NCBI RefSeq assembly: GCF_001514125.1
Contig: NZ_KQ948550.1
Span: forward strand, 870,283-934,282
DNA length: 64,000 bases
Source of the DNA: Streptomyces longwoodensis
GTDB taxonomy: Bacteria > Actinomycetota > Actinomycetes > Streptomycetales > Streptomycetaceae
Reading direction: 5' to 3'
Position numbers and translations under genes: made by a program. Shown in pieces: positions 1 through 9,185 of this stretch; the first letter of the stretch is position 1, and every line of letters begins with the position of its first letter. Below the pieces are notes generated by a model. It ran no database searches. It worked only from the letters and a program-made list of their open reading frames with translations, and was not told the origin of the DNA.

Positions 1-618
1 CGCGACGATGAACAGCGTCTCCGCCGGGTCCAGGTCGCGGGTCGCCTCGTGCAGGTCGGCGCCGTCGACGTTGGAGACGAACCGGACCGTCAACTCCCGG
101 TCCGCGTAGGGGCGCAGCACCTCGTACGCCATCGCCGGGCCCAGGTCCGAGCCGCCGATGCCGATGTTGACGACGGTGCGGATCCGCCGGCCGGTGTGCC
201 CGGTCCACTCCCCGGACCGCACCCGCTCGGAGAAGTCGGCCATCCGGTCCAGCACCGCGTGCACCGCCGGGACGACGTTCTCGCCGTCCACCTCGACCAC
301 CGCGTCCGCGGGAGCCCGCAGCGCGGTGTGCAGCACCGCCCGGTGCTCGGTGATGTTGATCTTCTCGCCGCGGAACATCGCGTCCCGCAGCCCGAACACG
401 TCGGTGGCGGTGGCCAGTTCCTGCAGCAGCGACAGCGTCTCGTCGGTGATCAGGTGCTTGGAGTAGTCGATGCGCAGGTCACCGACGCGCACCACATAGC
501 GCTCCGCGCGGCCGGGGTCCGCCGCGAACAGCTCGCGCAGGTGCGCCTGCCAGTGCGCGCGGTGGTCCTCCAGGGCGGCCCACTCGGGCCGGTGCGTGAG
601 CAACGGGGTCTCAGACAT
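1..618 (-). CDS. pgi: Glucose-6-phosphate isomerase, N-terminal part (cut by window edge)
   Basis: Cytoplasmic enzyme interconverting glucose 6-phosphate and fructose 6-phosphate. Only the first 206 residues are inside the window. They contain the family features [10 protein letters not shown] and the phosphosugar-binding stretch [16 protein letters not shown]. The ATG at 618 lies inside the end of opcA: the ATGTCTGA junction gives an 8-bp overlap, so translation is probably coupled to opcA. The gene is the last visible one of the tkt-tal-zwf-opcA-pgi run. Direct pgi-opcA adjacency is, from memory, typical of the second pentose-phosphate cluster of Streptomyces coelicolor rather than the one near SCO1935. 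The identification is secure; the remainder of the gene is not visible. Confidence 0.95.
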   Translation of the reverse strand, partial: MSETPLLTHRPEWAALEDHRAHWQAHLRELFAADPGRAERYVVRVGDLRIDYSKHLITDETLSLLQELATATDVFGLRDAMFRGEKINITEHRAVLHTALRAPADAVVEVDGENVVPAVHAVLDRMADFSERVRSGEWTGHTGRRIRTVVNIGIGGSDLGPAMAYEVLRPYADRELTVRFVSNVDGADLHEATRDLDPAETLFIVA

Positions 619-1546
619 GGGCGGGGGTCTCCTCGTGGGCCTCGCCGCGCAGGGCGACGGCGTACATCTCGTCGGCGTCGAGGCGGCGCAGCTCCTCGGC
701 GATGAGTTCGGAGGTGGAGCGCACCTTCAGCGCGAGGGTGCGCGAGGGCTGGCCCGGCAGGGACAGCGTGGCGAGCGGGCCCTCCGGCCGGTCGATCACG
801 ACGTCGCCGTCGGCGGTGCCCAGCCGTACGGCGGTGACGACCGGACCGTCGGAGACCACCCGGTCCACCGGCACCCGCAGCCGCGCCTCCAGCCAGCGGG
901 CCAGCAGCTCGGCGGCCGGGTTCTCCGCCTCGGCCTCCACCGCGGCGGAGACGACCGGCACCCGGGCCTGGTCCAGGGCCGCGGCCAGCATCGAGCGCCA
1001 CGGGGTGAGCCGCGTCCACGCGAGGTCGGTGTCGCCGGGGGCGTAGGAGCGCGCCCGGTCCTCCAGGGTCCGCAGCGGGTTCTCCACCGCGTACAGGTCG
1101 GTGATCCTGCGCTGTGCCAGGGCGCCCAGCGGGTCCTTGGAGGGCACCCCGGGCGCGTCCACCGGCCACCACACGACGACCGGGGCGTCCGGCAGCAGCA
1201 GCGGCAGCACCACCGAGTCGGCGTGGTCGGACACCTCGCCGTAGGTGCGCAGCACCACCGTCTCGCCGGTGCCCGCCTCGGAGCCCACCCGGACCTCGGC
1301 GTCCAGCCGCGACCGGGTGCGTTCCCGGGGGGTGCGGGCGTGCCGCTTGATGACGAGCAGGGTGCGCGAGGGGTGCTCGTGCGAGGCCTCCTCGGCCGCC
1401 TTGAGGGCGTCGTAGGCGTTCTCCTCGTCCGTGACGATGACCATCGTCAGGACCATGCCCACGGCCGGGGTGCCGATGGCGCGGCGGCCCTGCACCAACG
1501 CCTTGTTGATCTTGCTTGCCGTGGTGTCGGTCAGGTCGATCTTCAT
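611..1546 (-). CDS. opcA: Glucose-6-phosphate dehydrogenase assembly protein OpcA
   Basis: A 311-residue protein of the actinobacterial and cyanobacterial OpcA family, which in cyanobacteria activates or assembles glucose-6-phosphate dehydrogenase. It starts [17 protein letters not shown] and contains the conserved segment [20 protein letters not shown], both characteristic of the family. The ATG at 1546 overlaps the zwf stop by 4 bp (ATGA). The open frame runs further upstream through zwf in another frame, so the short start is chosen because of the overlap and because family homology begins at MKIDL. It sits between zwf and pgi and is translationally coupled to both, in line with a role as partner of Zwf. 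Confidence 0.93.
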   Translation of the reverse strand: MKIDLTDTTASKINKALVQGRRAIGTPAVGMVLTMVIVTDEENAYDALKAAEEASHEHPSRTLLVIKRHARTPRERTRSRLDAEVRVGSEAGTGETVVLRTYGEVSDHADSVVLPLLLPDAPVVVWWPVDAPGVPSKDPLGALAQRRITDLYAVENPLRTLEDRARSYAPGDTDLAWTRLTPWRSMLAAALDQARVPVVSAAVEAEAENPAAELLARWLEARLRVPVDRVVSDGPVVTAVRLGTADGDVVIDRPEGPLATLSLPGQPSRTLALKVRSTSELIAEELRRLDADEMYAVALRGEAHEETPAHV

Positions 1547-3075
1547 GGCCTGCGCCAGCTCCGTCCGTCTCGTGCGAGCATCTCGTACGCTTCCTCGGGT
1601 CCCCAGCTGCCCGACGCGTACTGGGCCGGCCTGCCGTTCGTCGCCCAGTACTCCTCGATCGGGTCGAGGATCTTCCAGGACTCTTCCACTTCCTGGTGGC
1701 GCGGGAACAGGTTGGCGTCGCCGAGCAGCACGTCCAGGATGAGGCGCTCGTACGCCTCGGGGCTGGACTCGGTGAACGACTCGCCGTACGCGAAGTCCAT
1801 CGTCACGTCCCGGATCTCCATGGACGTGCCCGGCACCTTCGAGCCGAAGCGGACGGTGATGCCCTCGTCGGGCTGGACCCGGATGACGATGGCGTTCGCC
1901 CCGAGCTCCTCGGTGGCCGTCGAGTCGAACGGCGAGTGCGGGGCGCGCTGGAAGACCACGGCGATCTCCGTGACCCGCCGCCCGAGGCGCTTGCCGGTGC
2001 GCAGGTAGAAGGGCACGCCCGCCCAGCGGCGGTTGTCCACGTTCAGCCGGACGGCGGCGTAGGTGTCGGTCGTGGAGGCCGGGTCGATGCCCTCCTCCTC
2101 CAGGTAGCCGGGCACCTGCGCGCCGCCCTGCCAGCCGGCCGCGTACTGGCCGCGCACGGTGTGCTCGCCCAGGTCCTCGGGCAGCTTCACCGCCTTGAGC
2201 ACCTTCAGCTTCTCGGTGAGCAGGGAGGAGGCGTCGAACGACGCCGGTTCCTCCATCGCGGTGAGCGCCATCAGCTGCAGCAGGTGGTTCTGGATGACGT
2301 CCCGGGCCGAGCCGATGCCGTCGTAGTAGCCCGCCCGGCCGCCGATGCCGATGTCCTCCGCCATGGTGATCTGGATGTGGTCGACGTACGACCGGTTCCA
2401 GATCGGCTCGAACATCTGGTTGGCGAAGCGCAGCGCCAGGATGTTCTGGACGGTCTCCTTGCCCAGGTAGTGGTCGATGCGGAAGACCTGGTCGGGCGCG
2501 AAGACGTCGTGCACGATGGCGTTCAGCTGCTGGGCGCTGGCCAGGTCGTGGCCGAACGGCTTCTCGATGACCGCCCGCCGCCAGGAGCCCTCCGGCGCCT
2601 TCGCCAGGCCGTGCTTCTTCAGCTGCTCGACGACCTTGGGGAAGAACTTCGGCGGCACGGAGAGGTAGAAGGCGAAGTTGCCGCCGGTGCCGCGCGAGGC
2701 GTCCAGCTCCTCGACCGCGTCGCGCAGCTGCTTGAAGGCGGTGTCGTCGTCGAAGTCGCCGGGGATGAACCGCATGCCCTCGGCGAGCTGCTGCCAGACC
2801 TCCTCGCGGAACTCGGTGCGCGCGTGCTCGCGCACCGCGTCGTGCACGACCTGCGCGAAGTCCTGGTCCGCCCAGTCGCGGCGGGCGAAGCCGACCAGCG
2901 AGAAGCCCGGCGGCAGCAGGCCCCGGTTGGCCAGGTCGTACACGGCCGGCATCAGCTTCTTGCGGGACAGGTCGCCCGTGACCCCGAAGATCACGAGCCC
3001 CGACGGGCCGGCGATCCTCGGCAGCCGCCGGTCGCCCGGGTCCCGGAGCGGGTTGGTCCACACGGGGGTGGTCAT
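1543..3075 (-). CDS. zwf: Glucose-6-phosphate 1-dehydrogenase
   Basis: First enzyme of the oxidative pentose-phosphate pathway: glucose 6-phosphate + NADP+ to 6-phosphogluconolactone + NADPH, in the cytoplasm. 510 residues, the normal family length. The nucleotide-binding motif [14 protein letters not shown] lies near residue 31, and the substrate-binding and catalytic motif RIDHYLGKE near residue 200. The ATG at 3075 overlaps the tal stop by 4 bp, and its own stop overlaps opcA, so three genes are coupled. NADPH from this step feeds biosynthesis; the operon partners tkt and tal return pentose carbon to glycolysis. Confidence 0.97.
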   Translation of the reverse strand: MTTPVWTNPLRDPGDRRLPRIAGPSGLVIFGVTGDLSRKKLMPAVYDLANRGLLPPGFSLVGFARRDWADQDFAQVVHDAVREHARTEFREEVWQQLAEGMRFIPGDFDDDTAFKQLRDAVEELDASRGTGGNFAFYLSVPPKFFPKVVEQLKKHGLAKAPEGSWRRAVIEKPFGHDLASAQQLNAIVHDVFAPDQVFRIDHYLGKETVQNILALRFANQMFEPIWNRSYVDHIQITMAEDIGIGGRAGYYDGIGSARDVIQNHLLQLMALTAMEEPASFDASSLLTEKLKVLKAVKLPEDLGEHTVRGQYAAGWQGGAQVPGYLEEEGIDPASTTDTYAAVRLNVDNRRWAGVPFYLRTGKRLGRRVTEIAVVFQRAPHSPFDSTATEELGANAIVIRVQPDEGITVRFGSKVPGTSMEIRDVTMDFAYGESFTESSPEAYERLILDVLLGDANLFPRHQEVEESWKILDPIEEYWATNGRPAQYASGSWGPEEAYEMLARDGRSWRRP

Positions 3076-4220
3076 TCCGCGTCAACTCCCTTGCTGTCGA
3101 GCGACTTCGTGACCGCGTCCAGCAGCTCCTGCCAGGCCGCCTCGAACTTGCCGACGCCCTCGTCCTCCAGGCGCCGCACCACCTCGTCGTAGGAGATGCC
3201 GAGGCGCTCGACGGCCGCGAGGTCGGCGCGGGCCTGCGCGTAGCCGCCGGTGACGGTGTCGCCGCTGATGACGCCGTGGTCGGCGACCGCGTTCAGGGTG
3301 GCCTCCGGCATCGTGTTGACGGTGCCGGGCGCGACCAGCTCGTCCACATACAGGGTGTCCTTGTACGCGGGGTCCTTCACCCCGGTGGACGCCCACAGCG
3401 GACGCTGCTTGGTGGCCTTCGCCCCCGCGAGCGCGAGCCAGCGCGGCCCGGAGAAGACCTCCTCGTACGCCGCGTAGGCCAGGCGGGCGTTCGCCAGGGC
3501 CGCGCGGCCCTTGAGCGCCAGGGCCTCCTCGCTGCCGAGGACGGTGAGCCGCTTGTCGATCTCGCTGTCCACCCGGGAGACGAAGAACGAGGCCACCGAG
3601 TGGATCGTGGACAGGTCCAGGCCCCGGGCGGCGGCCTTCTCCAGACCGGCCAGGTAGGCGTCCATGACCTCGCCGTAGCGCTCCAGCGAGAAGATCAGCG
3701 TCACGTTCACGCTGATGCCGAGGCCGATGACCTCGGTGATGGCCGGCAGGCCCGCCTTCGTCGCGGGGATCTTGACCATCACGTTGGGGCGGTCCACCAG
3801 CCAGGCGAGCTGCTTGGCCTCGGCGACCGTGGCCCGGGTGTCGTGCGCCAGGCGCGGGTCGACCTCGATGGAGACCCGGCCGTCCCGGCCGCCGGTCGCG
3901 TCGTACACCGGGCGCAGCACGTCGGCGGCGGCCCGCACGTCGGCGGTCGTCATCATGCGGACGGCCTCGTCGACGGTGACCCGGCGCGCCGCCAGGTCGG
4001 CCAGCTGCTCCTCGTAGCCCTCGCCCGAGCCGATGGCCGCCTGGAAGATCGACGGGTTGGTGGTGACGCCGACGACGCTGCCGGTGCGCACGAGCTCGGC
4101 GAGGTTGCCGCTCTCGATGCGCCGGCGCGACAGGTCGTCGAGCCAGATCGACACACCCTCGGCGGACAGCCGCTCGAGGGGCCCCGCGGTCGGCGCGGTG
4201 GATTCGGTCACTGTGATCAT
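3072..4220 (-). CDS. tal: Transaldolase
   Basis: Non-oxidative pentose-phosphate enzyme moving a dihydroxyacetone unit between sugar phosphates through a lysine Schiff base. 382 residues, the longer actinobacterial form. The signatures [14 protein letters not shown] near residue 52 and [15 protein letters not shown] near residue 146 (catalytic Lys in MVKIPAT) are present. The start at 4220 lies 18 bp after the tkt stop, and the stop overlaps zwf by ATGA. Co-transcription with tkt and zwf is strongly suggested by the spacing. Confidence 0.97.
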   Translation of the reverse strand: MITVTESTAPTAGPLERLSAEGVSIWLDDLSRRRIESGNLAELVRTGSVVGVTTNPSIFQAAIGSGEGYEEQLADLAARRVTVDEAVRMMTTADVRAAADVLRPVYDATGGRDGRVSIEVDPRLAHDTRATVAEAKQLAWLVDRPNVMVKIPATKAGLPAITEVIGLGISVNVTLIFSLERYGEVMDAYLAGLEKAAARGLDLSTIHSVASFFVSRVDSEIDKRLTVLGSEEALALKGRAALANARLAYAAYEEVFSGPRWLALAGAKATKQRPLWASTGVKDPAYKDTLYVDELVAPGTVNTMPEATLNAVADHGVISGDTVTGGYAQARADLAAVERLGISYDEVVRRLEDEGVGKFEAAWQELLDAVTKSLDSKGVDAE

Positions 4221-4238
4221 CTTCTTTCGGCGGTCGGA

Positions 4239-6314
4239 TCAACCGCGGGTGGCGGCCAGGGATTCCCGGGCCGCGGCGGCGACGTTCTCGGGGGTGAAGC
4301 CGTACTCGGCGAACAGGGTCTTCGCGTCGGCGGAGGCGCCGAAGTGCTCCAGCGACACGATGCGGCCCGCGTCGCCGACGTAGCGGTACCAGGTCAGGCC
4401 GATCCCGGCCTCGACGGCGACGCGCGCCCGGACGGCGGGCGGCAGGACGCTCTCGCGGTAGGCGCGCGGCTGCTCCTCGAACCACTCCACCGACGGCATC
4501 GACACCACGCGTGTGCCGGTCCCCTCGGCCTCCAGCAGCTCACGGGCGGCGACCGCCAGCTGCACCTCGGAACCGGTGGCGACGATGATCACCTCCGGGG
4601 TCTCGGTGGACGACTCGCGCAGCACGTAGCCGCCCTTGGCCGCGTCCGGGTTCGGCGCGTACGTCGGCACGCCCTGGCGGGTCAGCGCGAGCCCGTGCGG
4701 GGCCGGGTGCGTGGCGTGCCTCTTCAGGATCTCGGCCCAGGCGGCGGCGGTCTCGTTGGCGTCCGCCGGGCGGACGACGTTCAGGCCCGGAATGGCCCGC
4801 AGCGCGGCCAGGTGCTCGACCGGCTGGTGCGTCGGGCCGTCCTCGCCGAGGCCGATGGAGTCGTGCGTCCACACGTACGTCACCGGCAGCTGCATCAGCG
4901 CCGACATGCGCACCGCGTTGCGCATGTAGTCGGAGAACGTCAGGAAGGTGCCGCCGTAGATCCGGGTGTTGCCGTGCAGGGCGACGCCGTTCATCTCCGC
5001 GGCCATGGAGAACTCGCGGATGCCGAAGTGGACCGTACGGCCGTACGGGCTCGCCTCGGGCAGCGGGTTGCCCTCCGGCAGGAAGGAGCTGGACTTGTCG
5101 ATGGTGGTGTTGTTCGAGCCGGCCAGGTCGGCGGAGCCGCCCCACAGCTCGGGCAGGACCGGGCCGAGCGCCTGGAGGACCTTCCCGGAGGCGGCCCGGG
5201 TGGCGACGGACCCGCCCTCCTCGAAGACCGGCAGGGACTCCTCCCAGCCCTCGGGCAGCTGACCGGCCACGACCCGGTCGAAGAGGCGGGCGCGCTCCGG
5301 CTCGCCGCTGCGCCACCCGGCGAGCTGCTTGTCCCAGGCCGCGTGCGCCTCGGCGCCCCGGTCCAGGGCCCGGCGGGTGTGGGCCAGCACCTCGTCGGCC
5401 ACCTCGAAGGTCTTCTCCGGGTCGAAGCCGAGGACGCGCTTGGTGGCGGCGACCTCGTCCGCGCCGAGCGCGGAGCCGTGGGCGGCCTCGGTGTTCTGCG
5501 CGTTCGGGGCGGGCCAGGCGATGATCGTGCGCATCGCGATGATGGACGGCCGGCCGGTCTCCGCCCGGGCCGCCGTGAGGGCCGCGTACAGGGCGTGCAC
5601 GTCGACGTCGCCGTTCTCGGCGGGCTCGATGCGCTGGGTGTGCCAGCCGTACGCCTCGTACCGCTTGAGGACGTCCTCGGAGAAGGCGGTGGCGGTGTCG
5701 CCCTCGATGGAGATGTGGTTGTCGTCGTAGAGGAAGACCAGGTTGCCCAGCTTCTGGTGGCCGGCCAGCGACGACGCCTCGCCGGAGACGCCCTCCTGGA
5801 GGTCGCCGTCGGAGACGATCGCCCAGATCACGTGGTCGAAAGGCGACTCCCCGGCCGGGGCCTCCGGGTCGAACAGGCCGCGCTCGTAGCGGGCGGCCAT
5901 CGCCATACCGACGGCGTTGGCGGCGCCCTGGCCGAGCGGTCCGGTGGTGGTCTCCACGCCGGCGGTGTGCCCGTACTCGGGGTGGCCGGGAGTCTTGGAG
6001 CCGTGGGTGCGGAAGGCCTTCAGGTCGTCGAGGCCGAGCTCGTACCCCGCGAGGTAGAGCTGCGTGTACAGCGTCAGCGAGGTGTGGCCGGGGGAGAGGA
6101 CGAAGCGGTCACGGCCGGTCCACTCGGGGTCCGCCGGGTCGTGCCGCATCACCTTCTGGAAGAGCGTGTACGCGGCCGGGGCCAGGCTCATCGCCGTCCC
6201 CGGGTGGCCGTTGCCGACCTGCTGGACGGCGTCCGCCGCGAGCACCCGTGCGGTGTCGACGGCACGCCGGTCGATATCGGTCCACTCCAGGGTGTCGGGC
6301 GTCTGCGTGCTCAT
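4239..6314 (-). CDS. tkt: Transketolase
   Basis: Thiamine-diphosphate enzyme transferring two-carbon ketol units in the pentose-phosphate pathway. 691 residues, the full family length. It shows the N-terminal GNGHPGTAMSLAPAAY segment, the ThDP/metal-binding motif starting SDGDLQEGVSGE near residue 165 and ending in an Asn, and the pyrimidine-domain segment FGIREFSMAAEMNG. A GAAGGGGA ribosome site lies 8-15 bases before the ATG at 6314. It is the first gene of the operon; the palindrome at 6382-6396 lies about 70 bp upstream and may control it. Confidence 0.97.
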   Translation of the reverse strand: MSTQTPDTLEWTDIDRRAVDTARVLAADAVQQVGNGHPGTAMSLAPAAYTLFQKVMRHDPADPEWTGRDRFVLSPGHTSLTLYTQLYLAGYELGLDDLKAFRTHGSKTPGHPEYGHTAGVETTTGPLGQGAANAVGMAMAARYERGLFDPEAPAGESPFDHVIWAIVSDGDLQEGVSGEASSLAGHQKLGNLVFLYDDNHISIEGDTATAFSEDVLKRYEAYGWHTQRIEPAENGDVDVHALYAALTAARAETGRPSIIAMRTIIAWPAPNAQNTEAAHGSALGADEVAATKRVLGFDPEKTFEVADEVLAHTRRALDRGAEAHAAWDKQLAGWRSGEPERARLFDRVVAGQLPEGWEESLPVFEEGGSVATRAASGKVLQALGPVLPELWGGSADLAGSNNTTIDKSSSFLPEGNPLPEASPYGRTVHFGIREFSMAAEMNGVALHGNTRIYGGTFLTFSDYMRNAVRMSALMQLPVTYVWTHDSIGLGEDGPTHQPVEHLAALRAIPGLNVVRPADANETAAAWAEILKRHATHPAPHGLALTRQGVPTYAPNPDAAKGGYVLRESSTETPEVIIVATGSEVQLAVAARELLEAEGTGTRVVSMPSVEWFEEQPRAYRESVLPPAVRARVAVEAGIGLTWYRYVGDAGRIVSLEHFGASADAKTLFAEYGFTPENVAAAARESLAATRG

Positions 6315-6381
6315 CTGGAAGCAGTCCCCTTCAAAAGGTTGTGGAACAGTGCGGTCTTGCTGGTCAGACGCGTTCGACCTT

Positions 6382-6396
6382 AAAAGTCAGACTTTT
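6382..6396. promoter_or_regulatory. Perfect palindrome between tkt and the araC-type gene
   Basis: AAAAGTCAGACTTTT is a perfect 15-base palindrome (7-base arms, single central base). It is an AT-rich island in very GC-rich DNA, 68 bp before the tkt start and 128 bp before the divergent AraC-type gene. Its form fits a dimeric repressor operator over the tkt promoter. The protein that binds it cannot be named from sequence; the neighbouring AraC-family protein is one candidate, although AraC proteins usually use direct repeats. Confidence 0.5.
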
Positions 6397-6524
6397 CGTT
6401 CGGTAGGTCGGGGTGTGTCAGCCTGTGGTGAAAGTGGGACACCCCCGCACCCGGACCCCGGCCGCACGGCGGCCCGAGCCCGTGCGAGGCGGTACGAGCG
6501 GCGTGAAAGCAGCGTGAGACGGAT

Positions 6525-7448
6525 ATGGCGGACATGGCGGACAGGCCGGGCTCCCGTGGGACCGCCCGGCCCGGCGGCCTCGCGCCTGACGGTGAGATCA
6601 GGACCTTCCCCTTCCCGGCCGACCTCAGCGTCGGCGGCGTCGGCATGCACGTCGGCCCGATGGGCACCGGCCGCACCTGGCGCGCCGCCGACGCCGCACC
6701 GGACCGTGTGCACCGGATCGACTTCCACGTCGTCATGCTGTTCTCCGCGGGACCCGTCCGGCACATGGTCGACTTCGCCGAGTACGAGGCGACCGCCGGG
6801 GACCTGCTCTGGATCCGGCCCGGACAGGTGCACCGCTTCTCCAACAGCGGGTACCGCGGAACCGTCCTGACCATGCAACCCGGCTTCCTGCCGCGCGCCA
6901 CCGTCGAGGCGACCGGCCTGTACCGCTACGACCTCCCGCCGCTCCTGCGCCCCGGCCCCGACCAGCTCACCGCGCTGCGGGCCGCCCTGGCCTACCTGCA
7001 ACGGGAGTACGAGGACGCCGCCACCCTCCCGCTCAGCCTGCACACGGCCGTCCTGCGCCACGCCCTGACGGCCCTGCTGCTGCGCCTCGCGCACCTCGCG
7101 GCCAGTTCCGCCGAGGCGGAGCGCCGCGCCGACACCACCTTCAGCCTCTTCCGCGAGGCCGTGGAGGAGGGCTTCCCCACCAACCACAGCGTCAGCGCCT
7201 ACGCCGACGCGCTCGGTTACTCCCGGCGCACCCTGGTGCGCGCCGTGCGCGCCGCGACCGGGCTGACCCCCAAGGCGTTCATCGACCGGCGGGTGGTCCT
7301 GGAGGCCAAGCGCCTGCTCGCGCACAGCGACCTGCCGATCGGCCGGGTCGGCGCGGCGGTCGGCTTCCCCGACCCGGCGAACTTCTCCAAGTTCTTCCAG
7401 CAGCACACGGACCTGACGCCGGCGCAGTTCCGCGCGGAGATGCGCTGA
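6525..7448 (+). CDS. AraC-family transcriptional regulator
   Basis: 307-residue regulator. Residues about 40-150 form a cupin-like ligand-binding domain (IDFHVVMLFSAG, GDLLWIRPGQVHRFSN). Residues about 205-305 carry two helix-turn-helix motifs (VSAYADALGYSRRTLVRAV and PIGRVGAAVGFPDPANFSKF), the AraC/XylS DNA-binding domain. It is divergent from the pentose-phosphate operon and 125 bp ahead of a convergent GH16 gene, so either could be a target. The ATG at 6525 has a weak ribosome site (GAGACGG); the second ATG at 6534 is an alternative start. A strong terminator follows. Confidence 0.88.
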   Translation: MADMADRPGSRGTARPGGLAPDGEIRTFPFPADLSVGGVGMHVGPMGTGRTWRAADAAPDRVHRIDFHVVMLFSAGPVRHMVDFAEYEATAGDLLWIRPGQVHRFSNSGYRGTVLTMQPGFLPRATVEATGLYRYDLPPLLRPGPDQLTALRAALAYLQREYEDAATLPLSLHTAVLRHALTALLLRLAHLAASSAEAERRADTTFSLFREAVEEGFPTNHSVSAYADALGYSRRTLVRAVRAATGLTPKAFIDRRVVLEAKRLLAHSDLPIGRVGAAVGFPDPANFSKFFQQHTDLTPAQFRAEMR

Positions 7449-7483
7449 GGGTGCGGCCGGCGGGAGTGGCCCCCGTACGCGCG

Positions 7484-7517
7484 GAACGGGCCCCGCTTCG
7501 GTGAGCGGGGCCCGTTC
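7484..7517. terminator. Bidirectional hairpin terminator
   Basis: Perfect 14-base arms GAACGGGCCCCGCT (7484-7497) and AGCGGGGCCCGTTC (7504-7517) with a 6-base loop. It lies between the convergent AraC-type gene and the GH16 gene. It has no U-tract, as is usual for Streptomyces hairpin terminators. Confidence 0.8.
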
Positions 7518-7573
7518 GGTGTGCGGGGAAGGGGTGCGGCGCCGGTGGGTGACCCGACGTCGGCCGCGGGAGG

Positions 7574-8965
7574 TCAGTGGCCGAAGGTGAACCAGTTGAC
7601 GTTCACGAAGTCGGCCGGCTGGCCGCTGCTGAAGGTCAGGTAGACGTCGTGCGTGCCGGTCACCCCGCTGATGTTGGCCGGGACCGTCTTCCAGGTCTGC
7701 CAGCCACCGGTGTTGCCCACGGCGAAGCTGCCGATCGGCGCGTTGCTGCGGCTGTCCAGGCGCACCTCGACCAGACCGCTGACACCGCTCGCCGCGCCGC
7801 TCGCGACCCGGGCGGAGAACTGCCGGGCCGCGCTGGAGCCGAAGTTGACGCCCTTGTACAGGGCCCAGTCGCCGTTGGCCGCCCAGCCCACGTCCTGGCC
7901 GCCGCCGCTGTCGCTGGTGGTCTCGGTGCTCAGGCCGGACTGGCTGTCGTAGGACTCGGCCTGGATCGTGCCGTAGGCGTCACGGTTGCCCGACGGGGGA
8001 GGAGTGGTACCGCTCCCACCGCCGCCGGACTGGAGCACCTGCACGTAGTCCACGACCATCGGGTGGCCCGGCTGGGTGTCGTTGTCCAGGCCGCCGCCGA
8101 AGGCGTCCGGGAAGCCGCCGCCCATCGCCACGTTCAGGATGACGAAGTAGCCGTGGTTGGTGGCGTTGGCCCAAGTCGTCGCGTCCACCTGGTTGGCCGT
8201 CACGGTGTGGTAGGTAACGCCGTCGACGGAGAAGCGCAGCGCCTCCGGGCTCACCGAGCGGTCCCACTCCAGCGCGTAGGTGTGGAACCCGGACTGGCAC
8301 GTCGTGTTCGGGCAGGCGACGTTGTTGCCGATGCCGGTCGTCTCGTTGCACGGGCCGCCGGGGTTGGTGCCGCAGTGCAGGGTCGCCCACACGCGGTTGA
8401 GGCCCTGGACGTTCTCCATGATGTCCATCTCGCCGACGGACGGCCAGTTCTGGTAGTTGCCGCGGTAGGGCGCGCCCAGCATCCAGAACGCCGGCCAGTA
8501 GCCCTCGGCGGCCGTGCCGGTGACGTTGGGCATCTGGATGCGGCCCTCGACGCGGAGCTTGCCGCCGGCCGGGGGCTGGAAGTCCGTGCGGACCGTCTCG
8601 ATGCGGCCCGAGGTCCAGCGGCCCGAGGAGTCGCGCAGCGGCGTGATCTTCAGGTTGCCGCTGCCGTCGAGCGCGACGTTGCTGGTGCTGTTGGTCATCG
8701 TCTCGACCTCGCCGGTGCCCCAGTTGGGGGCGCCGCCCGGGTACGACGTGCCCAGGTCGTACTGCCAGTTGGAGGTGTTGACGCCGGTGCCGGCGGCGCC
8801 GTTGAAGTCGTCGAGGAAGACCTGCGTCCAGCCCGAGGGCGGGGTGGGGGCCGAGGCGTTGGCGGACGGGGTGACGCCGGTCGCGACGGCGGCCGCGAGG
8901 CCGAGCGTGGACAGCACGGCGACGAGGACGCGCCGCCGTCTGGGGGTGCGGGAGCTTGCGGACAT
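7574..8965 (-). CDS. Secreted GH16 endo-beta-1,3-glucanase with C-terminal CBM6-like module
   Basis: 463 residues. A signal peptide (about residues 1-38, arginine-rich start and AlaAsnAla-Ser end) is followed by a family 16 catalytic domain (about 45-315) with the retaining catalytic motif GEMDIMEN, i.e. nucleophile Glu179 and acid/base Glu184 in the ExDxxE pattern. A Gly/Ser/Pro linker follows, then a C-terminal module (about 330-463) with the IQAESY...Q start and Trp/Asn end typical of CBM6. The likely substrate is beta-1,3- or mixed-linkage glucan of fungal or plant walls, outside the cell. The palindrome 53 bp upstream suggests control by a LacI-type sugar-responsive repressor. Confidence 0.92.
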   Translation of the reverse strand: MSASSRTPRRRRVLVAVLSTLGLAAAVATGVTPSANASAPTPPSGWTQVFLDDFNGAAGTGVNTSNWQYDLGTSYPGGAPNWGTGEVETMTNSTSNVALDGSGNLKITPLRDSSGRWTSGRIETVRTDFQPPAGGKLRVEGRIQMPNVTGTAAEGYWPAFWMLGAPYRGNYQNWPSVGEMDIMENVQGLNRVWATLHCGTNPGGPCNETTGIGNNVACPNTTCQSGFHTYALEWDRSVSPEALRFSVDGVTYHTVTANQVDATTWANATNHGYFVILNVAMGGGFPDAFGGGLDNDTQPGHPMVVDYVQVLQSGGGGSGTTPPPSGNRDAYGTIQAESYDSQSGLSTETTSDSGGGQDVGWAANGDWALYKGVNFGSSAARQFSARVASGAASGVSGLVEVRLDSRSNAPIGSFAVGNTGGWQTWKTVPANISGVTGTHDVYLTFSSGQPADFVNVNWFTFGH

Positions 8966-9017
8966 GGGGAGTGCCTCCCGGTACGGGTGGGGTGCGCGGG
9001 TGGCTCGGAGAGCGGCC

Positions 9018-9031
9018 TGAGAGCGCTCTCA
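9018..9031. promoter_or_regulatory. LacI-family (CebR-like) operator upstream of GH16
   Basis: TGAGAGCGCTCTCA is a perfect 14-base palindrome centred on GCGC, 53 bp before the GH16 start. It differs by one base pair per half-site from the CebR cellobiose-repressor site of streptomycetes (TGGGAGCGCTCCCA, from memory). This supports induction of the glucanase by oligosaccharides through a CebR-like LacI repressor. No cebR gene is nearby; the LacI gene at 59.6 kb is far away. Confidence 0.7.
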
Positions 9032-9185
9032 AAGCGACGCCAATGTGCTCCCCGACGGGCCGGTCGTCAAGACTTGAAACAAGGAAAGTGCCGTGGGGCG
9101 GGGCGAGTTCACCCGATGAAGGGCCGTATCGACCTGTTGCGGCACCGCGGCGCGGCCGGGCGCGTCACGCGCGGCAACGGAGCCT

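Noticed and set aside
611..3085. Single 824-codon minus-strand frame covering zwf and opcA
   Set aside because: Only the last 311 codons (opcA) are homologous; the rest is an arginine-rich shadow of zwf. The real junction is the ATGA overlap at 1543-1546.
3276..6383. 1035-codon plus-strand frame opposite tal and tkt
   Set aside because: Composition is Gly/Arg/Val/Gln-rich, typical of the antisense of high-GC genes; tal and tkt are unambiguous on the other strand.
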